From contig JAAYCM010000013.1 in the NCBI GenBank assembly GCA_012729765.1, positions 1 to 60,052 on the forward strand: a stretch of 60,052 nucleotides of DNA. Reading direction: 5' to 3'. Origin of the DNA: Chloroflexota bacterium. Lineage in GTDB: Bacteria > Chloroflexota > Anaerolineae > Aggregatilineales > Aggregatilineaceae. A program made the position numbers and the translations under genes. Position 1 is the first letter of the stretch; each line of letters starts with the position of its first letter. Positions 51,687-60,052 of this stretch are shown in pieces. A model generated the notes under the pieces. That model was not told the DNA's origin. It saw only the letters and a program-made list of their open reading frames with translations, and made no database searches.

Positions 51687-52891
51687 GCCGCAATCCCGCC
51701 GCACCCTTGAAGATCGGCCTGTATGCCGATAAGTTCCAGCCGGGCACGTTCGGCGGCGTGGACAGCTATTTCGTGTCGCTGGTGACGGCGCTGGCGCGGC
51801 ACGCCCCCCAGCATCAGTACACTGTGCTGGCCCAGGCGCGCAACTACGATCTGCTGCAGGCGCAGTTTGGCCCGCTGGGTGTGCAGGTCCACCTGCTCAA
51901 TACGCGCCAGCCGGTCAAACGGCTGCTGCGCGGTGTGCGGCGGCTGATCCCCGGCGTCGCCAAAGGCGAGACGGCGCAGATCAACGCGCTGGGCTTCGAC
52001 GTGGTCAGCTTCCCGCGTAACGAAGTCTATGTGCGCGGCCTGCGTGCCCCGGTCGCGCTCCACCTGTTCGACATCCAGTATGAGTACTACCCGCAGTTCT
52101 TCCCGCCCGCCGCACTCGACAACATCCGGCGGCGCTACCGTGAGTCGGCGGCGCGGGCCGATCTGATCGTCGCCGCGGCTGAGTTCTCGCGCCAGACATT
52201 CATCGAGAAGCTGAACACGCCGCCAGAAAAAGTGACAGTCGTTTATCCCGGCGTGCCTGAGGACTGGCAGACTCCCACGCCGGACGCAATCGAAGCCGTG
52301 CGCGCCCGCTATGGTCTGCCGGATGACTTTCTGTTCTACCCGGCCAATCCCTGGAATCATAAAAATCACGCACGCCTGCTGGCGGCCCTGCGCGTCATCC
52401 GCGACCAGACGGGGCGCAAGCTGCCGATCGTGTTCACGGGCCGGCTGCACGAGAATTCGCCCGCCAATTTGCAGCAGCTTGCCCTGGCCGCCCGCGTGGA
52501 CGATCAGGTCTACGATCTGGGCTTCGTGCCCGGCGACGATCTCCCGGCGCTCTACGGCGCGGCGCGCTTCATGGTCTTTCCGTCGCTGTTCGAAGGATTT
52601 GGTCTGCCGCTGCTTGAAGCGATGGCGCGCGGCTGCCCGGTGGCGTGTGCCGACGCGACCTGCCTGCCGGAGATCGCGCGGGGGGCCGCGCTGCTGTTCG
52701 ATCCGCTTGACGTGGACGCGATCGCGGCGGCGGTGCTGCGCCTGTGGGATGACGATGCCCTGCGCGCCGATCTCTGTGCAAAGGGGCTGGTCCGTGCCAG
52801 GGAGTTTGGCTGGCAGGCGGCGATAGAAAAGCTGCTCGGCGCCTATCAAAGTCTGGTAGGACGTGCGCGGCTGCACCCCGACACGCGTTAG
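51683..52891 (+). CDS. GT4-family glycosyltransferase
   Basis: A 402-residue GT-B enzyme. N-terminal KIGLYADKFQPGTFGGVDSYF, acceptor-domain segments with PEKVTVVYPGVPEDW at the linker, and the donor domain with FYPANPWNHKNHARLLAAL, the motif EGFGLPLLE (about 307) and CPVACADATCLPEIARGAALLFDP. It shares the mannosyltransferase-like architecture of O-antigen GTs. Coupled to the upstream GT by ATGA overlap. It probably adds the next sugar in the same repeat unit. Confidence 0.92.
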   Translation: MSRNPAAPLKIGLYADKFQPGTFGGVDSYFVSLVTALARHAPQHQYTVLAQARNYDLLQAQFGPLGVQVHLLNTRQPVKRLLRGVRRLIPGVAKGETAQINALGFDVVSFPRNEVYVRGLRAPVALHLFDIQYEYYPQFFPPAALDNIRRRYRESAARADLIVAAAEFSRQTFIEKLNTPPEKVTVVYPGVPEDWQTPTPDAIEAVRARYGLPDDFLFYPANPWNHKNHARLLAALRVIRDQTGRKLPIVFTGRLHENSPANLQQLALAARVDDQVYDLGFVPGDDLPALYGAARFMVFPSLFEGFGLPLLEAMARGCPVACADATCLPEIARGAALLFDPLDVDAIAAAVLRLWDDDALRADLCAKGLVRAREFGWQAAIEKLLGAYQSLVGRARLHPDTR

Positions 52892-52982
52892 AATCTGGCG
52901 GACTGTTCACCGACTTGGCTACCCTTACCGGTTCCCTGAACCCAATCTCAACCGGCTGGATACGAGAGCAAGAGAAAGCACG

Positions 52983-54395
52983 ATGATCAAGTTTTTTAGC
53001 CTGCGATACAGTCTGTTTCTGATTGTTTCCGATCTGCTGCTGGTCGTGCTGAGTCTGGTGCTGGCTACCATCGCCCGGATGAATATCCGGCTGGGGATGC
53101 AGGGCCAGGAGGCAGTGTGGATGCTGCCGCTGCCGGTTTATCTGATGGCCTGCCTGACCTGGCTGGTTGTCTATACCTTCTTTGACATCTACAACCCGCG
53201 CTTCAGCTCCAGCCTGTTTAGCGAATTGCAGCAGATCGTCCGCGCCAGCCTGATGGCCTGGCTGACGCTGACCGGCCTGCTCTATCTGACCTATCGAGAT
53301 GTCTCGCGCTTGCAGATTATCTACTTCCTGGGGTTCTGCCTGGTGCTGGTTATGCTGCACCGGGTTGGGCTGCGCGTCATCTTCCGCCGCTGGGGAGACA
53401 GGCGTTTTTACCACCGGCGCGTGGTCGTCGCCGGGACCAGCGAGGTTGCGTGCGAGCTGGAACAGGTGATCCGCAACCACCACTGGACGGGTCTGGAGAT
53501 GGTCGGCTTCGTGGCCGAGTCCGAGCAGGATGCAGCGGCCAATGCGCGGCAGCCGATCCTGGGCCATATGGATGATCTGGCGCGCATCATCGAAGATCAC
53601 AGCATCTCGGACGTGATCATCGCGCTGGAGTGGCAAACCCAGAACAGTGCGCGCGAGGTGGTGCGCGACCTGCAATCGCTGCCGATCAATATCCATATCG
53701 CGCCCGATTATTTCGATATGGCCTTCCTCAGCCTGCACGTAGGCGATTTTGCCGGTATGCCGCTGGTGACGCTGAAGGAGCCGGTGCTGACGCCCTTCCA
53801 GCGCGTGACCAAGCGCGCCTTCGATCTGCTGCTGACCGCGCTGCTGATGTTCCCGGCGCTGCCACTCATGGGGGTGATCGCGCTGGCGATCAAGCTGGAC
53901 GATCCGGGGCCGATCCTGTTCAAGCAGCCGCGCGTCGGCGAAGGCGGGCGGCTGTTCAATATGTATAAGTTCCGCTCGATGCGCGTCGGCGCGGAAAAGC
54001 TGGAGCAGACGCTGGCGACAACTGACGAACAGGGGCGCGTGATCCACAAGCGGCCCGACGATCCGCGCGTGACCCGCGTCGGGCGCCTCATCCGCCGCAC
54101 CAGCATGGACGAGCTGCCGCAGTTCCTCAATATTCTGAACGGCGATATGAGCCTGGTCGGGCCGCGCCCGGAGATGCCCTGGCTGGTCGAGCAGTATGAG
54201 CCGTGGCAGCGCAAGCGCTTCGAGGTCCCCCAGGGGCTGACCGGCTGGTGGCAGGTCAACGGGCGGTCCGACAAGCTGATGCATCTCAGCACCGATGAGG
54301 ACCTGTACTACATCCGCCACTATTCGCTGTGGCTGGACATCAAAATCCTGTGGCGCACGGTGAGCGTCGTGCTCTCGCGGCGCGGGGCCTTCTAA
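52983..54395 (+). CDS. Initiating sugar-1-phosphate transferase (polyprenyl-phosphate type)
   Basis: A 470-residue membrane protein of the WbaP/WcaJ/CpsE family. It moves a hexose 1-phosphate from a UDP-sugar to polyprenyl phosphate, the first step of glycan assembly. About four or five N-terminal helices (8-130), a Rossmann-like middle (about 145-265, RVVVAGTSEVACELEQVI), a further helix (about 285-310, KRAFDLLLTALLMFPALPLMGVIAL), and the C-terminal catalytic region: DDPGPILFKQPRVG, MYKFRSM, RRTSMDELPQFLNIL, MSLVGPRPE and GLTGWWQVNGRS. All are hallmarks of the family. The ATG at 52983 is chosen over the long open frame from 52863. It follows the second GT by about 90 bp. Confidence 0.93.
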   Translation: MIKFFSLRYSLFLIVSDLLLVVLSLVLATIARMNIRLGMQGQEAVWMLPLPVYLMACLTWLVVYTFFDIYNPRFSSSLFSELQQIVRASLMAWLTLTGLLYLTYRDVSRLQIIYFLGFCLVLVMLHRVGLRVIFRRWGDRRFYHRRVVVAGTSEVACELEQVIRNHHWTGLEMVGFVAESEQDAAANARQPILGHMDDLARIIEDHSISDVIIALEWQTQNSAREVVRDLQSLPINIHIAPDYFDMAFLSLHVGDFAGMPLVTLKEPVLTPFQRVTKRAFDLLLTALLMFPALPLMGVIALAIKLDDPGPILFKQPRVGEGGRLFNMYKFRSMRVGAEKLEQTLATTDEQGRVIHKRPDDPRVTRVGRLIRRTSMDELPQFLNILNGDMSLVGPRPEMPWLVEQYEPWQRKRFEVPQGLTGWWQVNGRSDKLMHLSTDEDLYYIRHYSLWLDIKILWRTVSVVLSRRGAF

Positions 54396-54405
54396 GAGGC
54401 GCGCG

Positions 54406-54969
54406 ATGAAACCGCTGCTGCCCGTCTGGGCGCGTCTGGTCGTGGCGGCTGGCCTGCTGGCGGCGCTGGTCTACTGGCAGTCCACGCAGCAGCTCGATCG
54501 CGAATATATTGAGGCAGGTGACCGGTATTTCAGCGCTGAGAATTACCGGGTCGCAGAGCAGAACTATGAGCAGGCCCTGCATTTCAATCCCAACGACGGG
54601 GAAACCTGGCGTAAGCTCAGCGTGGTACGGCAGGAGTTGGGTGATCGGGCTGGGATAGGCGAAGCATTGCGCCACATCGAAGCCGATCTCACCCTGGAAG
54701 ATGCCCGGCTGCTTATGGCGCTTGGCGGCCAGATCTACCTGGATGAACAGTATCCCGACGCAGAGATGCTGTACCGGCTGGCGATTGAGGTGTTCGAGCG
54801 CGTGGGGGCCGATCCGTCTGAGCTGGCGAATGCCTATGTGCAGTTGGGCCGTGCGCTGATCAACACCGAATCATGTAAAACGGCCATGCCCCAGTTTCTC
54901 CACGCGCAAGAGCTTGCACCGGACTCCGACGCTGTGCCGGTCTGGATCGACTTCTGCCGGGGCCGGTAG
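54406..54969 (+). CDS. Membrane-anchored TPR protein
   Basis: A 187-residue protein with one N-terminal helix (about 7-26, VWARLVVAAGLLAALVYW) and TPR-like repeats (about 36-70 AGDRYFSAENYRVAEQNYEQAL; 100-135 ALGGQIYLDEQYPDAEMLYRLA; 140-175 AYVQLGRALINTESCKTAMPQFLHAQEL). TPRs mediate protein contacts, so it may scaffold the polysaccharide machinery. That job is inferred from location only, 10 bp after the initiating transferase. The ATG has AGAGG upstream. Confidence 0.8.
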   Translation: MKPLLPVWARLVVAAGLLAALVYWQSTQQLDREYIEAGDRYFSAENYRVAEQNYEQALHFNPNDGETWRKLSVVRQELGDRAGIGEALRHIEADLTLEDARLLMALGGQIYLDEQYPDAEMLYRLAIEVFERVGADPSELANAYVQLGRALINTESCKTAMPQFLHAQELAPDSDAVPVWIDFCRGR

Positions 54970-55028
54970 CGCGCTAGCGTGGGACAGGCGTGGGCCGGTC
55001 GGTGCTGGCAACCGCTCGCCCCGTTGAG

Positions 55029-55034
55029 TATAAT
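55029..55034 (+). promoter_or_regulatory. Consensus -10 box before the ABC exporter genes
   Basis: A perfect TATAAT at 55029-55034 lies 27 bases before the exporter permease start. The -35 region at 17-base spacing (TGGCAA) is poor. It may give the exporter genes a promoter of their own inside the cluster. Confidence 0.4.
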
Positions 55035-55060
55035 TCCCCCCTCGCAATGTGGAGATAGAT

Positions 55061-55915
55061 ATGAGCGTTAAGGTAACACAGCCCCGCGCGGGGGAGCCGC
55101 CGCTGACCGTCGTCGAGCCGGCACACCGCCTGCTGGACCTTGATCTGCGCGCGCTGTGGCAGTATCGGGAGCTGCTCTACTTCCTGATCTGGCGCGATGT
55201 CAAGGTGCGCTATAAGCAGACCGCGATCGGCTTCACCTGGGTGATCATCCAGCCGCTGGTCACGATGGTGATCTTCACCGTGATCTTCGGCAACTTCGCC
55301 AATATCCCGTCCGATGGCCTGCCCTACCCGATCTTCTCCTTCACGGCGCTGCTGCCCTGGAGCTACTTCGCGCAGGCGTTGGGGCAGAGCGGGCGGAGCC
55401 TGGTAGGCAACGCCGGGCTGATCAGCAAAGTCTATTTCCCGCGTCTGGTCATTCCTCTGGTGGCGGTCTCCTCGCCGCTGGTTGATTTCGCCGTGTCGTT
55501 CCTGGTGCTGCTCGGCATGATGGTCTGGTTCAGCGTGACGCCGACCTGGGGCGTGCTGCTGCTGCCGGTCTTTTTGCTGCTGGCGGCGCTCACGGCGTTC
55601 GCGGTCGGGCTGTGGCTCTCGGCGCTCAACGTCCGCTATCGTGATGTCAGCCAGTTGATGCCGTTCCTGGTTCAGGTCTGGATGTATGCCTCGCCCGTGA
55701 TCTATCCGGTCAGCACCATTCCCGAAAAGTGGCGCCTGCTCTACAGCCTTAACCCGATGGTCGGCGTGATCGAAGGCTTCCGCTGGGCGCTGCTCGGCAA
55801 GTCGTCACCAGACTTCACGGTGATGGCGGTCGGCAGTGCGATCGTGCTGCTGCTGCTGGCCGGCGGGCTGGTCTACTTCAAACGGGTCGAGAGCAGTTTC
55901 GCGGACGTAATCTGA
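55061..55915 (+). CDS. Polysaccharide ABC exporter permease (Wzm-like)
   Basis: A 284-residue ABC-2-type permease with a cytoplasmic N-terminus (about 45 residues) and six membrane helices. Family landmarks: LLYFLIWRDVKVRYKQTAIGFTWVIIQPL, PYPIFSFTALLPWSYFAQAL, and VWMYASPVIYPVSTIPEKWR, with LNPMVGVIEGFRWALLG. It exports a lipid-linked glycan together with the ATPase encoded next. The ATG at 55061 has GGAG six bases upstream and is better than the upstream in-frame GTG at 55049. Stop and next start overlap (TGATG). Confidence 0.93.
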   Translation: MSVKVTQPRAGEPPLTVVEPAHRLLDLDLRALWQYRELLYFLIWRDVKVRYKQTAIGFTWVIIQPLVTMVIFTVIFGNFANIPSDGLPYPIFSFTALLPWSYFAQALGQSGRSLVGNAGLISKVYFPRLVIPLVAVSSPLVDFAVSFLVLLGMMVWFSVTPTWGVLLLPVFLLLAALTAFAVGLWLSALNVRYRDVSQLMPFLVQVWMYASPVIYPVSTIPEKWRLLYSLNPMVGVIEGFRWALLGKSSPDFTVMAVGSAIVLLLLAGGLVYFKRVESSFADVI

Positions 55916-57222
55916 TGAGCCAAACCGTTATTCGGGTAGAGAATCTTTCCAAACAATATGTGCTCGGCGCGCTGCGGCACGATACCCTGCGCGATCAGCT
56001 TGCCGCCGGGATGCGGCGGCTGGCCGGGCGCGGCACGGCTTCACCCGATCAGAATCGTATCTGGGCCTTGCAGGATGTCAGCTTTGCGGTGGACCAGGGC
56101 GAGATCATCGGCGTGATCGGGCGCAACGGGTCCGGCAAGAGCACGCTGCTCAAAATCCTGGCGCGCATCACCCGGCCCACGCGCGGGCGCGCCACGATTC
56201 GCGGGCAGGTCGGCTCGCTGCTCGAAGTCGGGACCGGCTTCCATGCCGAGCTGACCGGGCGCGAGAATATCTATCTCAACGGCGCGATTCTGGGGATGTC
56301 GCGCCAGGAGACGCAGCGCAAGTTTGACGAGATCGTGGCCTTTGCCGAGGTCGAGAAGTTCATCGATACGCCGGTCAAGCGCTATTCGAGCGGGATGTAC
56401 CTGCGGTTGGCCTTCGCGGTGGCGGCCCATCTTGAGTCCGAAATTCTGCTGGTGGATGAAGTGCTGGCGGTCGGAGACGCGGCGTTTCAGAAGAAGTGCC
56501 TGGGCAAGATGGGCAGCATCGTAGACGAGGGCCGCACGATCCTGTTCGTCAGCCACAACATGACCGCGATCCAAGGCCTGTGCTCGCGCGCGATCTGGCT
56601 CGATCTGGGGCAGATGCTCGAAGACGGCCCCACCCAGCAGGTCGTCTCAAACTACCTGCGCTCGAACGCCTCTGGCACACACGCCGAGCAGACCTGGGAC
56701 GACTTCGCCAGCGCGCCCGGCTCCGACGAAGTGCGCCTGCATCGCGTCGCCGCCCGCCCGCGAGACGGCCAGCCGCAGGACGCGATCACGGTTCTCGATC
56801 CGGTCGTGCTGGAATTCGAATATTGGAATCAACAGCCCGGCCTGCATCTCAACCTCAGCCTGTTCGTGCACAACGAGCAGGGGATCATGGTCTTCAACAC
56901 GGCGCCGCTGCACGAGCCGGTGTGGCACGGGCGGCCCTTCCCGGTGGGGCTGTTCCGCAGCGTGTGCCATATTCCCGGCAGTCTGCTGAACGATGGCACT
57001 TACCGCGTCACGCTCCTGGTCGTCAAGGATCAGGCCATCGTGCTCTCGCGTCACGCCGATATCCTCACCTTCGAGGTGCAGGATTCGAGCGCGGCGCGCG
57101 GCGCGTGGCACGGTCAGTGGCCGGGCGTGGTGCGTCCGCTGCTGGAATGGGAAACAGAGTTGCGCGCGACGCTTTCCGGCGCGCCGGTCGAAAGGGACAG
57201 TTCGACCACCGCCCGGTCATAA
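55915..57222 (+). CDS. Polysaccharide ABC exporter ATPase with glycan-binding C-terminus (Wzt-like)
   Basis: A 435-residue ATPase. The nucleotide-binding domain (1-250) has Walker A (GRNGSGKST, about 71-79), the exporter-type VGTGFHAELTGRENIYLNGAILGMS, the YSSGMYLRLAFAVA signature and Walker B (ILLVDEVLAVGD). The C-terminal domain (about 270-425) is a beta-sandwich (LDPVVLEFEYWNQQ, LHLNLSLFVHNEQGIMVFNT, YRVTLLVV), which in Wzt recognises the terminal group of the finished glycan. A capped glycan is therefore likely. Its last 109 bases overlap the end of the convergent ligase gene. Confidence 0.93.
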   Translation: MSQTVIRVENLSKQYVLGALRHDTLRDQLAAGMRRLAGRGTASPDQNRIWALQDVSFAVDQGEIIGVIGRNGSGKSTLLKILARITRPTRGRATIRGQVGSLLEVGTGFHAELTGRENIYLNGAILGMSRQETQRKFDEIVAFAEVEKFIDTPVKRYSSGMYLRLAFAVAAHLESEILLVDEVLAVGDAAFQKKCLGKMGSIVDEGRTILFVSHNMTAIQGLCSRAIWLDLGQMLEDGPTQQVVSNYLRSNASGTHAEQTWDDFASAPGSDEVRLHRVAARPRDGQPQDAITVLDPVVLEFEYWNQQPGLHLNLSLFVHNEQGIMVFNTAPLHEPVWHGRPFPVGLFRSVCHIPGSLLNDGTYRVTLLVVKDQAIVLSRHADILTFEVQDSSAARGAWHGQWPGVVRPLLEWETELRATLSGAPVERDSSTTARS

Positions 57223-59369
57223 GCCTGGAGCGCCAGCCCCCACCACACGCCGAGCACCCAGAACATCAGCAGCCGCGTGCCGGGGTACAGGTAGTAGGCG
57301 TCGAGCATGAAGGCGACAAACACGCCGAGCAGCGCACAGCCGAGCGTAAACAGAGTCGCCCCGTTACGTGGACGCATCCAGCCGATCACACTCACCGCCG
57401 CCGCGATAAACAGCCCCAGGCCGATGATGCCCAGCTCGCCCCAGATCACCAGGTAGGAATTCGCCCCAAGATTGTGGACGGCCAGCGTCTCCAGGCGTTG
57501 AATCGCCAGCGGTAGGTTGTGTGCGCCCACCCCCAGGATCGGCGCGTCGCGGATGACGGCTTCGGGGTTGGTCAGTTCCCAGTTGAGCCGGTCGAGGATT
57601 TTGGACGGGGTCTGCACAGTATCTGCAATGCGCCGGGGTAGATCGCTGATCAGGAGTCCGAACGCGAGTACGAGCGCCATCGCGCCCAGCACCAGCAGCC
57701 GCTCCCGCCGGCGGCGCAGCATGGGTCGGGGCAGGAACAGCACGACCAGCGCGAAGCCGATCCCGGCTGTGAGCAGCGCCACACGCGAGGCGGTCGTCAG
57801 CAGCCCCAATGCGCTCAGGAGCAGGCTGCCCGCGACAAGCGCCAGCCCGCGCCGCGTGTGGATGCTTTGCCGCAGCAGCGCCAGCCCGGCCAGGATGCCG
57901 ACCATCAGGAACAGGCCAAGCGTGTTCGGGTGTGCGGTGAGGCCGAGGGCGCGGTAGGGCTGGTCGAGCAAGGGCTGGTGATCCACTTCGCCCAGCCAGC
58001 GCTGGCCCAGCCAGGCCCCATTGAGTGTCTGCAGGATGGCGTACAGGCTGTAAAATGCGGCGCTCGCCAGCAGCGATCCCAGCAGCGCCCGCGCCCAACT
58101 CCGACGCACCAGTTCTGCCGCCGCCAGCGCCACCGTGAAGGTGGGCAAGGTATGCAGCGCCATCGCCAGCGCCAGCCGCGCCGAAAGCGCCCACAGCGCG
58201 CTCAACGCAACCCAGCCCACCAGCGCCAGCCACCAGCCCCCGCCAAAGCGCCGCAGGACCAGCTCGGCGGATTCGCGCAGGCGGGCTGCATAGCTGCGGT
58301 CGCAGCGCCAGCGCATGATCAGCACGACGACGATCAGCAGCAGCAGGTAATCCACGCGGCGCACAACCACCGTCGGATGTACGAAATCGAGTTCGCCGCG
58401 CGCCACAGGCTGGCCCCACACGAAGCGAAACGATGCGTGCAGAGCCAGCCAGGGGATCAGCCCCAGCAGAATAACCAGCGTCGTTTCCAGCCCGCGCGCC
58501 AGCGTGCTAAAGTGCGGCGCGATCCGGGCGACGAGCGGAGCCTGGAGCGCCAGCAGGCGCACGGCCATCAGACCGATGGCCCCCAGCAGCAGCACTACCA
58601 GCGGGACAATCAGCGCCAGGTGCGTCTCGTCCCGGTTGAGCACCAGGTAGCCGGTCACGCCCAGCGCCGCCAGCGCCAGCCATGCCGGAGTCATCCCGCG
58701 TACCCGCCGATCCTGCTCCAGCCGGTCGAGCAGGCGGTTGAGCGTGCGGTGCGGTGCGGCGGGAATGAACAGCAGCGGCACGAGCAGCGCGGCGATCTGC
58801 GCAATGCTGAAGATCGCACCTCCCGCCGGGCCGGAGAGCAGGCCGGGATCGTACCAGCGATAGGTGTCGCTCAGCGCGGCGAACGCCCCGTGCAGCACGA
58901 TCACGCCCAGCAGCCACGCCGCCGACAGCACCACGCGCCGGTAGGGGAAGCGCTCATGCCGGTAGAGCAGCCACAACACCAGCAGCACCAGCGCCAGCCC
59001 CGACACCAGCGCCAGCCCTGGCCCGATCCAGGTATACGGCCCGTAGTACAGCCCGGCGCCGACGCCCGCGATCAGCAGCAGGGTATAGCTGGCTCCCCGG
59101 CGGAACAGCCGCTCCAGCCCGCGCCCGATCCTGCCCAGCAGCCGCCAGCGTGCTCCCAGCCACATCAGCCCCGGCAGCAGCGCGATCCCGATCACCACCG
59201 CCGCGTGCCCGTAGAGCGTCAGCCCGTCCAGCCAGCGCCGCTGATCGGGTCGCGAGGCCGGGCTGAGCGCGAGATAGGCGGCCCACTGCACCATCGCGGC
59301 GGCGAGCGCCATACTCCAGGCGGCGATGAGCTTCAGCCGGTCGTGCGTCGTCAAGGGATCGGAATTCAT
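57114..59369 (-). CDS. O-antigen-ligase-family membrane protein
   Basis: A 751-residue polytopic protein with roughly 16-18 predicted helices, larger than common WaaL-type ligases (about 400). The Wzy_C/O-antigen ligase region is in the C-terminal half: LTAHPNTLGLFLMVGILAGLAL with the typical NTLG, LLTTASRVALLT (the SRxA element) and the extracytoplasmic loop with ILGVGAHNLPLAIQ and the Asn-rich HNLGANSYLVIWGELGIIGL. Members transfer or polymerise lipid-linked glycans at the outer face. The ATG at 59369 is preferred; GTG two codons upstream is possible. It is opposite in direction to the exporter and its last 36 codons overlap the Wzt-like gene. Confidence 0.85.
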   Translation of the reverse strand: MNSDPLTTHDRLKLIAAWSMALAAAMVQWAAYLALSPASRPDQRRWLDGLTLYGHAAVVIGIALLPGLMWLGARWRLLGRIGRGLERLFRRGASYTLLLIAGVGAGLYYGPYTWIGPGLALVSGLALVLLVLWLLYRHERFPYRRVVLSAAWLLGVIVLHGAFAALSDTYRWYDPGLLSGPAGGAIFSIAQIAALLVPLLFIPAAPHRTLNRLLDRLEQDRRVRGMTPAWLALAALGVTGYLVLNRDETHLALIVPLVVLLLGAIGLMAVRLLALQAPLVARIAPHFSTLARGLETTLVILLGLIPWLALHASFRFVWGQPVARGELDFVHPTVVVRRVDYLLLLIVVVLIMRWRCDRSYAARLRESAELVLRRFGGGWWLALVGWVALSALWALSARLALAMALHTLPTFTVALAAAELVRRSWARALLGSLLASAAFYSLYAILQTLNGAWLGQRWLGEVDHQPLLDQPYRALGLTAHPNTLGLFLMVGILAGLALLRQSIHTRRGLALVAGSLLLSALGLLTTASRVALLTAGIGFALVVLFLPRPMLRRRRERLLVLGAMALVLAFGLLISDLPRRIADTVQTPSKILDRLNWELTNPEAVIRDAPILGVGAHNLPLAIQRLETLAVHNLGANSYLVIWGELGIIGLGLFIAAAVSVIGWMRPRNGATLFTLGCALLGVFVAFMLDAYYLYPGTRLLMFWVLGVWWGLALQAYDRAVVELSLSTGAPESVARNSVSHSSSGRTTPGH

Positions 59370-59510
59370 GAACACAGCCCTGTATGTGGAAACGTTGCGC
59401 CTGGCGGCAAACCTGCTAGTCTAGAGAGCCATCCGGCTCCCAATGGTAAATCTGAACGCAGGTTCTTTCAACAGCCGGGCCGGGCGCGCGGGTGACGCAG
59501 GAAGGGACAT

Positions 59511-60052
59511 ATGACCAATCAGGCTGAGACACTGCCGTTCGCGGCGGTGGGCCAGGATGTGATGATCTGGCCGTATGCGCGGATTGTCGCGCCGGAAGTG
59601 ATCAGCATTGGCGATTCGGTCATCGTCGATGATTTCGTGCTGATCATGGGCGGGGTCCGGACGGTGATAGGCAGCTTCATCCATATCGCGGCCTTCGCGT
59701 CGCTGGTCGGCGGCGGCGAGCTGATCATGGAAGATTTCAGCGGCCTGTCGGGTGGGGTGCGCCTTTATACCGGCAACGATGACTATCTCGGCGGCTCGCT
59801 GACCGGACCGACGGTGCCTGCTCCCTATCGCCAGCCGGTCCGGAGCTTCGTGCATATCAGGAAACACGCTATCATTGGCGCGAACACCGTGATTCTGCCG
59901 GGCGTGACCATTGGCGAGGGCGCATCGGTGGGGGCCAATTCGCTGATCAACCGCGACCTGGAACCCTGGACGGTTTACGTCGGCTCGCCGGTGCGCGCCA
60001 TCCGCCCACGCCCCAAAGAGAAGATGCTGGAGTTGGAAGCGCAGCTCCGGCG
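59511..60052 (+). CDS. Hexapeptide-repeat acyltransferase (partial, cut by right edge)
   Basis: The frame from the ATG at 59511 stays open to the window end (180 codons). It shows left-handed beta-helix hexapeptide repeats with small and aliphatic residues at period six (VISIGDSVIVDDFVLI, then HAIIGANTVILPGVTIGEGASVGANSLI), ending in YVGSPVRAIRPR, typical of galactoside/maltose O-acetyltransferase-like enzymes. HIAAF and the GND segment are near the usual active-site region. It would transfer an acetyl or similar group to a sugar of the polysaccharide or to a nucleotide-sugar intermediate. AGGAAGGGA lies about six bases upstream of the ATG. It is divergent from the ligase gene. Confidence 0.85.
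   Translation, partial: MTNQAETLPFAAVGQDVMIWPYARIVAPEVISIGDSVIVDDFVLIMGGVRTVIGSFIHIAAFASLVGGGELIMEDFSGLSGGVRLYTGNDDYLGGSLTGPTVPAPYRQPVRSFVHIRKHAIIGANTVILPGVTIGEGASVGANSLINRDLEPWTVYVGSPVRAIRPRPKEKMLELEAQLR

Noticed and set aside
57858..59495. A 545-codon plus-strand frame antisense to the ligase-like gene.
   Set aside because: Low-complexity Gln/Pro/His/Arg composition without motifs; the opposite strand encodes a coherent polytopic membrane protein.
1..60052. CRISPR arrays, integrases, attachment sites, tRNA or rRNA genes, replication origin.
   Set aside because: No regularly spaced repeats, tRNA-like cloverleaves, recombinase motifs or DnaA-box clusters were recognised by eye in the window.

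Overview
The window is about 60 kb of GC-rich bacterial chromosome, densely coded on both strands. No rRNA, tRNA, CRISPR array, integrase or intact transposase gene was seen. The gene content is most like a Chloroflexota (Anaerolineae-like) heterotroph: very large multi-PAS/GAF histidine kinases, a treX-treZ-treY trehalose set, CUT1-type sugar importers without an adjacent ATPase, GH94 phosphorylases and a HemQ-like protein. This assignment is an inference from gene content, not from a marker gene.

Layout. (1) 1-5159 (minus): glycogen-to-trehalose genes glgX/treX, treZ and a treY cut by the left edge. (2) 5459-8047 (plus): a PAS-GAF NarL-type kinase and its NarL/LuxR response regulator. (3) 8067-10100 (minus): a GH13 alpha-glucosidase and a SnoaL-like protein. 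(4) 10470-12959 (plus): a site-2-protease-type membrane metalloprotease with CBS domains, then a HemQ/chlorite-dismutase-family protein fused to a Rieske domain. (5) 12992-16961 (minus): a ferric-iron ABC importer behind a sigma70-like promoter whose start region is covered by a Fur-box palindrome. (6) 17019-30837: a beta-glucan utilisation locus. It holds a mutarotase-like protein of unknown function (minus), then on the plus strand a GH94 phosphorylase, a LacI regulator, a sugar-binding protein, two permeases, a secreted CBM9-GH8 endoglucanase and a cellobiose-phosphorylase-like GH94. (7) 30834-31720: a 155-bp MITE-like element and a truncated BTAD regulator. (8) 31866-49529: four large kinases or receiver-kinases, interrupted by BON, ACT, cupin and SH3b-LysM genes. 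(9) 49891-60052: a small phosphodiesterase, then a polysaccharide cluster: two GT4 transferases, an initiating sugar-phosphate transferase, a TPR protein, a Wzm/Wzt ABC exporter, an O-antigen-ligase-like protein and a hexapeptide acyltransferase cut by the right edge.

How the parts work together. The best-defined system is the beta-glucan locus. A secreted GH8 enzyme should cut beta-1,4 or mixed-linkage glucan, the binding protein and permeases should import the oligosaccharides, and the two GH94 enzymes should phosphorolyse them to glucose 1-phosphate. A LacI repressor probably controls the locus through repeated TGGGAGCGCTCTCA-type operators: two upstream of lacI, a perfect one upstream of the binding-protein gene, and an unexpected perfect copy inside the first GH94 gene. 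Glucose 1-phosphate could feed glycogen, and glgX-treZ-treY would turn glycogen into trehalose. The most unusual proteins are the HemQ-Rieske fusion (11868-12959), the MalG-type permease with a triplicated extracytoplasmic repeat domain (24877-26358), and the kinase operon at 39721-45578, where a pseudo-receiver hybrid kinase precedes two co-linear receiver-kinase proteins.
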